Shown here in pieces: positions 60,325-64,000 of a stretch of DNA of 64,000 nucleotides. Location: positions 5,815,767-5,879,766 of the forward strand of contig NZ_CP062231.1 of the NCBI RefSeq assembly GCF_024707525.1, in the 5' to 3' direction. Position 1 is the stretch's first letter. The number at the start of each line of letters is the position of its first letter. The notes below the pieces were generated by a model that saw nothing but the letters and a program-made list of their open reading frames with translations, made no database searches and was not told the origin of the DNA. The DNA comes from Rhizobium sp. TH2 (GTDB taxonomy: Bacteria > Pseudomonadota > Alphaproteobacteria > Rhizobiales > Rhizobiaceae). Position numbers and translations under genes: made by a program.

Positions 60325-61728
60325 ATGCGCGGCAAGGAATTCAGCACGTGGTCGCGGAAGGCTGCGGAATGGGGGGTCGAATACCGCGACACATTGCGTG
60401 AGCGGCCGGTGCGGGCGCAGACCAGGCCGGGCGAGATCGCGGCCCGGATCGCCGAGAGCGCGCCGGAGAGCGGCCATGACATGGAGACGATCTTCGCGGA
60501 TTTCGAGGAGATCATCGTGCCGGGAATGACGCATTGGCAGCATCCGCGCTTCTTTGCCTATTTCCCGGCCAATGCCGCGCCGGTCTCGGTCGTCGCCGAA
60601 TATCTGGTGACCGTGATGGCCGCCCAATGCATGCTGTGGCAGACCTCGCCGGCGGCAACCGAACTCGAAACCAAGGTCATGGACTGGCTGCGACAGGCAC
60701 TGGGCTTGTCCATGGATTTCACCGGCGTCATCCAGGATTCGGCTTCGTCGGCCACTCTTAATGCCGTGCTTGTCATGCGCGAGAAGGCGCTTGGCTGGAA
60801 GGGCAATGCCGAGGGACTGGCGGGCCACGACCAGATCCGCATCTATTCCTCGAGCCAGGTCCACACATCCATCGATCGCGCGATCTGGGTATCGGGTGTC
60901 GGTGAGCGGAACCTCGTGCGCATTCCGGTCGCGGGAAAAAGCCGTGGCATGGATGTCGCGGCACTGGAAGCCGCCATCATCGCCGACAAGCAGGCGGGGC
61001 TGCTTCCAGCCGGCATTATCGCCTGCGTCGGCGGAACCAGCGTCGGCGCTTGCGACAATATTGCCGAAGTCGCGGCCGTCGCACGGAAATACGGACTTTA
61101 TCTCCATGTTGACGCGGCCTGGGCAGGCTCGGCGATGATCTGCCCGGAATATAGAGTGTTCTGGGAAGGCATAGAGGGCGCGGATTCCATCGTCTTCAAT
61201 CCGCACAAATGGCTGGGCGCGAGCTTCGATTGCTCGGTACAGTTCATCCGCAAGCCCGAGGATCTGGTGAGGACGCTCGCGATCCAGCCGGAATATCTCA
61301 AGACCCATGGCCATGATGGCATCATCAACTATTCCGAATGGTCGGTGCCGCTCGGCCGCCGCTTCCGGGCGCTGAAGCTGTGGTTCCTGCTGCGCTACCA
61401 TGGGCTGGAAGGGCTTCGGACGATGATCCGCAATCATGTCAAATGGTCGGAAATGGTCGCGGCGCGTCTGGCCGCCGAGCCAGATTTCGAGATCGTCACG
61501 GAGCCCTTCCTCTCGCTCTTCTCCTTCCGCTATAAGGGACCTGGTGATCCGGATGCGCGCAATCTCGCGCTGATCAATGCGATCAACGACGATGGCCGCA
61601 TCTATCTCACCCAGACACGGGTCGAGGGCGCGATTGTCATTCGTTTCCAGGCGGGACAGTTCGACATGACCGAGGACGATGCGAAGACGGCGGTCGATGT
61701 GATCATCGAGATTGCGCGCAGGGCCTGA
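60325..61728 (+). CDS. group II PLP-dependent decarboxylase (aromatic-L-amino-acid decarboxylase-like)
   Basis: 467 aa. THWQHPRFFAYFPAN (N-terminal), SASSATLNAVLVMREKA, LHVDAAWAGSAMICPEYR and the PLP lysine in FNPHKWLGASFDCS place it with aromatic amino acid/DOPA decarboxylases. It would convert Trp, Tyr, Phe or related amino acids to amines. ATG at 60325, with GGAGGATGG eight bases upstream; the ATG 15 codons earlier has no ribosome site. Divergent from the Cys-rich protein gene. Substrate choice cannot be read from sequence. Confidence 0.93.
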   Translation: MRGKEFSTWSRKAAEWGVEYRDTLRERPVRAQTRPGEIAARIAESAPESGHDMETIFADFEEIIVPGMTHWQHPRFFAYFPANAAPVSVVAEYLVTVMAAQCMLWQTSPAATELETKVMDWLRQALGLSMDFTGVIQDSASSATLNAVLVMREKALGWKGNAEGLAGHDQIRIYSSSQVHTSIDRAIWVSGVGERNLVRIPVAGKSRGMDVAALEAAIIADKQAGLLPAGIIACVGGTSVGACDNIAEVAAVARKYGLYLHVDAAWAGSAMICPEYRVFWEGIEGADSIVFNPHKWLGASFDCSVQFIRKPEDLVRTLAIQPEYLKTHGHDGIINYSEWSVPLGRRFRALKLWFLLRYHGLEGLRTMIRNHVKWSEMVAARLAAEPDFEIVTEPFLSLFSFRYKGPGDPDARNLALINAINDDGRIYLTQTRVEGAIVIRFQAGQFDMTEDDAKTAVDVIIEIARRA

Positions 61729-61742
61729 ATTTGGCGCTGGAC

Positions 61743-61757
61743 CCGGCCAACGGCCGG
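61743..61757. terminator. short GC hairpin after decarboxylase gene
   Basis: CCGGCC-AAC-GGCCGG, 15 bases after the decarboxylase stop and 38 before mutM, both on the plus strand. No T-run; weak evidence. Confidence 0.4.
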
Positions 61758-61794
61758 ATTCTATAAGCGTCAGGCCTCAAACCAGGATTTCTCC

Positions 61795-62688
61795 ATGCCC
61801 GAATTGCCCGAAGTGGAAACCGTCCGCCGCGGACTGGCGCCCTTCATGGAGGGCCGGCGGATCAAGGAACTGACGCTCAACCGGGCGGACCTGCGTTTCC
61901 CCCTGCCGGAGAAATTCAAGACCCGGCTCGAAGGACGCAAGGTGGAGCACCTATCGCGGCGCGCAAAGTATCTCGTCATCAATCTGGAGGGCGACCTTTC
62001 GCTGATCGCCCATCTCGGCATGTCGGGTTCGTTCCGCATCGAGGAACTGGAGAAGGCATCGCAGCCCGGCGCCTTCCACCACGAGCGCTCCAAGGACCGG
62101 GCGCATGATCACGTCGTGCTCAGGATAAGCCGGGATGCCGAGCCCGATACGCTCATCATCTATAATGACCCGCGCCGCTTCGGTTTCATGGATCTGATCG
62201 AGACATCGGCGATCGATACCTATCCGGCCTTCAAGGTGCTCGGCCCCGAACCGACGGGCAACCACCTCTCGGCCCAATACCTGGCCGAACGGCTCAAGGC
62301 CAAGAAGGGGCCGATCAAGTCGGTTCTCCTCGACCAGACCGTGATCGCCGGGCTCGGCAATATCTATGTCTGCGAGGCGCTCTATCGCTCCCGGATCAAA
62401 CCGACGCGCGCGGCCATGTCCGTGGTCACCCCGACTGGAAAGCCATCCCGGCAGTTGGAGGATCTGACACGCGCCATCCGCGACGTGATATCGGAGGCGA
62501 TCGAGGCGGGCGGCTCTTCGCTCAGGGACCATATCCAGACCGATGGGTCGCTCGGCTATTTCCAGCATCGCTTCCGCGTCTATGACCGCGAAGGCAGGCC
62601 CTGCGTCACGGAAGGCTGTGATGGCATCGTCCACCGGATCACTCAATCGGGCCGGTCGACTTTCTATTGCCCCGTATGCCAGAAATGA
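61795..62688 (+). CDS. mutM: bifunctional DNA-formamidopyrimidine glycosylase/AP lyase
   Basis: 297 aa. The N-terminal PELPEVETVRRGL exposes catalytic Pro2 and Glu3; IAHLGMSGSF and DPRRFGFMDL are core motifs; KSVLLDQTVIAGLGNIYVCEALYRSRIKP in pieces is the H2TH region, and the C-terminal zinc finger (CVTEGC, FYCPVC) ends the protein. It removes 8-oxoguanine and FaPy lesions. In many rhizobia an enoyl-CoA hydratase gene lies between mutM and rpsT; here only 231 non-coding bases do. Confidence 0.97.
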   Translation: MPELPEVETVRRGLAPFMEGRRIKELTLNRADLRFPLPEKFKTRLEGRKVEHLSRRAKYLVINLEGDLSLIAHLGMSGSFRIEELEKASQPGAFHHERSKDRAHDHVVLRISRDAEPDTLIIYNDPRRFGFMDLIETSAIDTYPAFKVLGPEPTGNHLSAQYLAERLKAKKGPIKSVLLDQTVIAGLGNIYVCEALYRSRIKPTRAAMSVVTPTGKPSRQLEDLTRAIRDVISEAIEAGGSSLRDHIQTDGSLGYFQHRFRVYDREGRPCVTEGCDGIVHRITQSGRSTFYCPVCQK

Positions 62689-62919
62689 GCGCCGGGACTG
62701 TTCCTGTTGGAGGCGCCCGATAGCTCCGCCAGGGGGCACAGAATCTTTTCCGCCGCTCATTGACGGGCAGGCACTTTGGGGCTATACGCCGCCCCACAGA
62801 TTGAAAAGCGTGGGTCATCCGGCTTTTCTGATGCTCCCTCATTGCCTCGCATGAGGCCGCCCCTTCGGGGCCGCGGCGAAAGGGGCATGTTGGATCGAAT
62901 GGATTAGAGAGAGACAGAA

Positions 62920-63186
62920 ATGGCCAATACCCAATCGGCGAAGAAGGCAACCCGCAAGATCGAGCGCCGTACCGAAGTCAACAAGGCTCGCCGTTCGCGC
63001 GTCCGCACCTTCATCCGCAAGGTTGAAGAAGCGATTGCATCGGGCGACAAGACCGCCGCCGAAGCCGCCTTGAAGGCCGCTCAGCCGGAATTGCAGCGCG
63101 CCGCCACCAAGGGCGTCGTTCATCGCAATACCGCTTCCCGCAAGGTCTCGCGTCTCGCAGCCCGCGTGAAGGCAATCAGCGCCTGA
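62920..63186 (+). CDS. rpsT: 30S ribosomal protein S20
   Basis: 88 aa, highly basic: [38 protein letters not shown] in pieces. It binds 16S rRNA. Preceded by AGAGAGAG; a long GC-rich leader (62689–62919) contains a hairpin around GGCCGCCCC/GGGGCCGCGG. The order mutM, rpsT and then dnaA is a conserved rhizobial feature. Confidence 0.98.
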   Translation: MANTQSAKKATRKIERRTEVNKARRSRVRTFIRKVEEAIASGDKTAAEAALKAAQPELQRAATKGVVHRNTASRKVSRLAARVKAISA

Positions 63187-63213
63187 TTCTCGGTCTAAGA
63201 CTGAAGTTCAAGA

Positions 63214-63237
63214 AGCCTGGCTGGTAGCCGGGCTTTT
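63214..63237 (+). terminator. intrinsic terminator of rpsT
   Basis: Stem AGCCTGGC / GCCGGGCT (one G·U pair) with loop TGGTA, followed by a T-run, 28 bases after the rpsT stop. Confidence 0.9.
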
Positions 63238-64000
63238 TCGCGTTTCTGGCGAGTGGTTGAAAACATTGACTCTTTCAGGTCCTTTCGCTGACAATTGTGT
63301 GACAAGAAAAATTGAAATAAATCAATCGCTTGTGCGAGGTTCTATTTTCTCAGGCAGCCTTACCTAGCGGCAGGCCGTCACAATCAGCAGTCAAGCGAAA
63401 TTTTTATTTTCTGCTGATTCAGAGTGTTCAGCACAGGCAAAAACAGAATCCCTTTGATTCATTTGCGATTCTTTTTTCCGCTTTCGGGCCGCCAAAAACG
63501 GGTCTCAAATGTCAATGCCTTTCTCTTAACAGGAGGTAAAAATCCCTGTTGATTTGAGCCCCTGAACTTGCCTAAATGACTTCCAGAGAGGGCTTGAAAG
63601 ACGGGGGCGTGCCAACCGGTCAACGGAAGGCGTGTGACTGATTTCAACCACCCGATCATGACGGAATGACGGCATTCCGATCCATCCTTGACCGGCGGGC
63701 GTTCGCGAACAACCGGGAAACCATGGTTTCCCGGGATGGCGGCTTATTCGTCTCACGAATGTGGTGAATGGAAGATCGGAGAAAGGAGAAGGCGAACCGG
63801 AAAAGTCCGGAACGAGGCTGTGCGGCACCGAGCCGGACGAGACGTTCCAAGGGGATGATATGGACATGACGTCCTGGGACCGGCCAACGAGGTCCACCAG
63901 CAATTCCGTGGGGATGGATGCGGGTGGATGTGCAGGTTTCTAATGACACGAACGGAGCCAATTCGGGTTTCGGCGAATTCGACATGTAGAAGGCGGCGAC
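63238..64000. promoter_or_regulatory. long hairpin-rich region downstream of rpsT, upstream of expected dnaA
   Basis: 763 bp without a convincing gene. The first 300 bp are AT-rich. Inverted repeats: AATCAGCAG/CTGCTGATT (63382–90 with 63411–19), CTCAAAT/ATTTGAG (63504–10 with 63552–58) enclosing AACAGG/CCTGTT (63528–33 with 63545–50), CGGAATG/CATTCCG (63662–68 with 63673–79), GTTCGCGAAC (63701–10), a perfect 22 bp palindrome (63713–34), ATTCG-N5-CGAAT (63746–60) and CCGGA-N4-TCCGG (63797–810). No TTATCCACA DnaA box was seen. No dnaA frame could be identified before the window ends. Confidence 0.55.

Noticed and set aside
63238..64000. Chromosomal replication origin
   Set aside because: The location near expected dnaA and the AT-rich part are suggestive, but no TTATCCACA-type box was found. 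In rhizobia the origin is usually near hemE, not rpsT.
63930..64000. Start of dnaA
   Set aside because: The frame beginning GTGGATGTGCAGG stops at TAG near 63990, and the other open frame shows no DnaA-like residues.

Overview
The window is a chromosomal segment of an alphaproteobacterium of the order Hyphomicrobiales (Rhizobiales), most likely Rhizobiaceae-like. The evidence is high GC with strong third-position bias, the mutM–rpsT order expected just upstream of dnaA, rhizobial nested palindromic intergenic repeats, a two-gene GTA head-spike module, and many typically rhizobial families (BTLCP peptidase, PilZ, NIPSNAP, GFA). I cannot name the genus. No rRNA or tRNA genes and no CRISPR array were seen.

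Layout. (i) 1 to ~5,180 is the right end of an integrated element. It is visibly less GC-rich and carries a zinc-ribbon DUF4145-like protein, a Rap1a/Tai-like secreted protein, orphan hypotheticals, a small serine recombinase and a large serine integrase. The integrase gene abuts the 5'-truncated comM gene, which marks an attachment junction; the other end and the missing 5' part of comM lie outside the window. (ii) 5.2–17.7 kb is core chromosome: comM remnant, cysK, LysE, GNAT, NIPSNAP, EamA/Lrp, an APC permease operon with three small membrane proteins, a serine hydrolase, dut and prfC. (iii) 17.7–27.8 kb holds small metabolic, detoxification and regulator genes: YigZ, a threonine dehydratase-like enzyme, LysR/GST, RidA/Lrp, VOC, GFA, GSTs, pirin, a class II amidotransferase and ArsR/SRPBCC. 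(iv) 27.9–38.6 kb has coaBC, an M29 aminopeptidase, a 1 kb non-coding region of nested palindromes, a flavodoxin-fold reductase, xseA, PilZ, a membrane alpha/beta hydrolase with a P450, and ghsA/ghsB-like genes. (v) 38.7–42.8 kb is an apparent lipid-linked sugar module: a GT-C transferase divergent from GT2, methyltransferase and a small flippase-like protein. (vi) 42.8–49 kb has an XRE regulator with a membrane protein, an oxidoreductase, GNAT, a thermonuclease-like protein, an aldo/keto reductase, a DEDDh exonuclease and a RelB/RelE pair. (vii) 49–58 kb is translation: pheT, pheS, rplT, rpmI and infC. infC uses an AUU start and is separated from rpmI by a second glycosyltransferase module (UPF0104-like, GT2, ArnT-like GT-C). 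(viii) 58–64 kb has an alpha/beta hydrolase, a BTLCP peptidase, a Cys-rich secreted protein, a PLP decarboxylase, mutM and rpsT, then about 800 bp rich in inverted repeats where dnaA is expected to follow.

The two glycosyltransferase modules share one logic: a GT2 would charge a polyprenyl phosphate with sugar, a membrane protein would flip it, and a GT-C would transfer it outside the membrane. Several regulators sit beside good operator candidates: tandem TTAAC-N6-GTTAA sites before the ArsR gene, and a perfect 17 bp palindrome between the XRE gene and its divergent neighbour. The clearest points of novelty are the permease with small membrane partners, the separate GTA spike module, the structured non-coding region near 30.9 kb, and the hairpin-rich stretch after rpsT.
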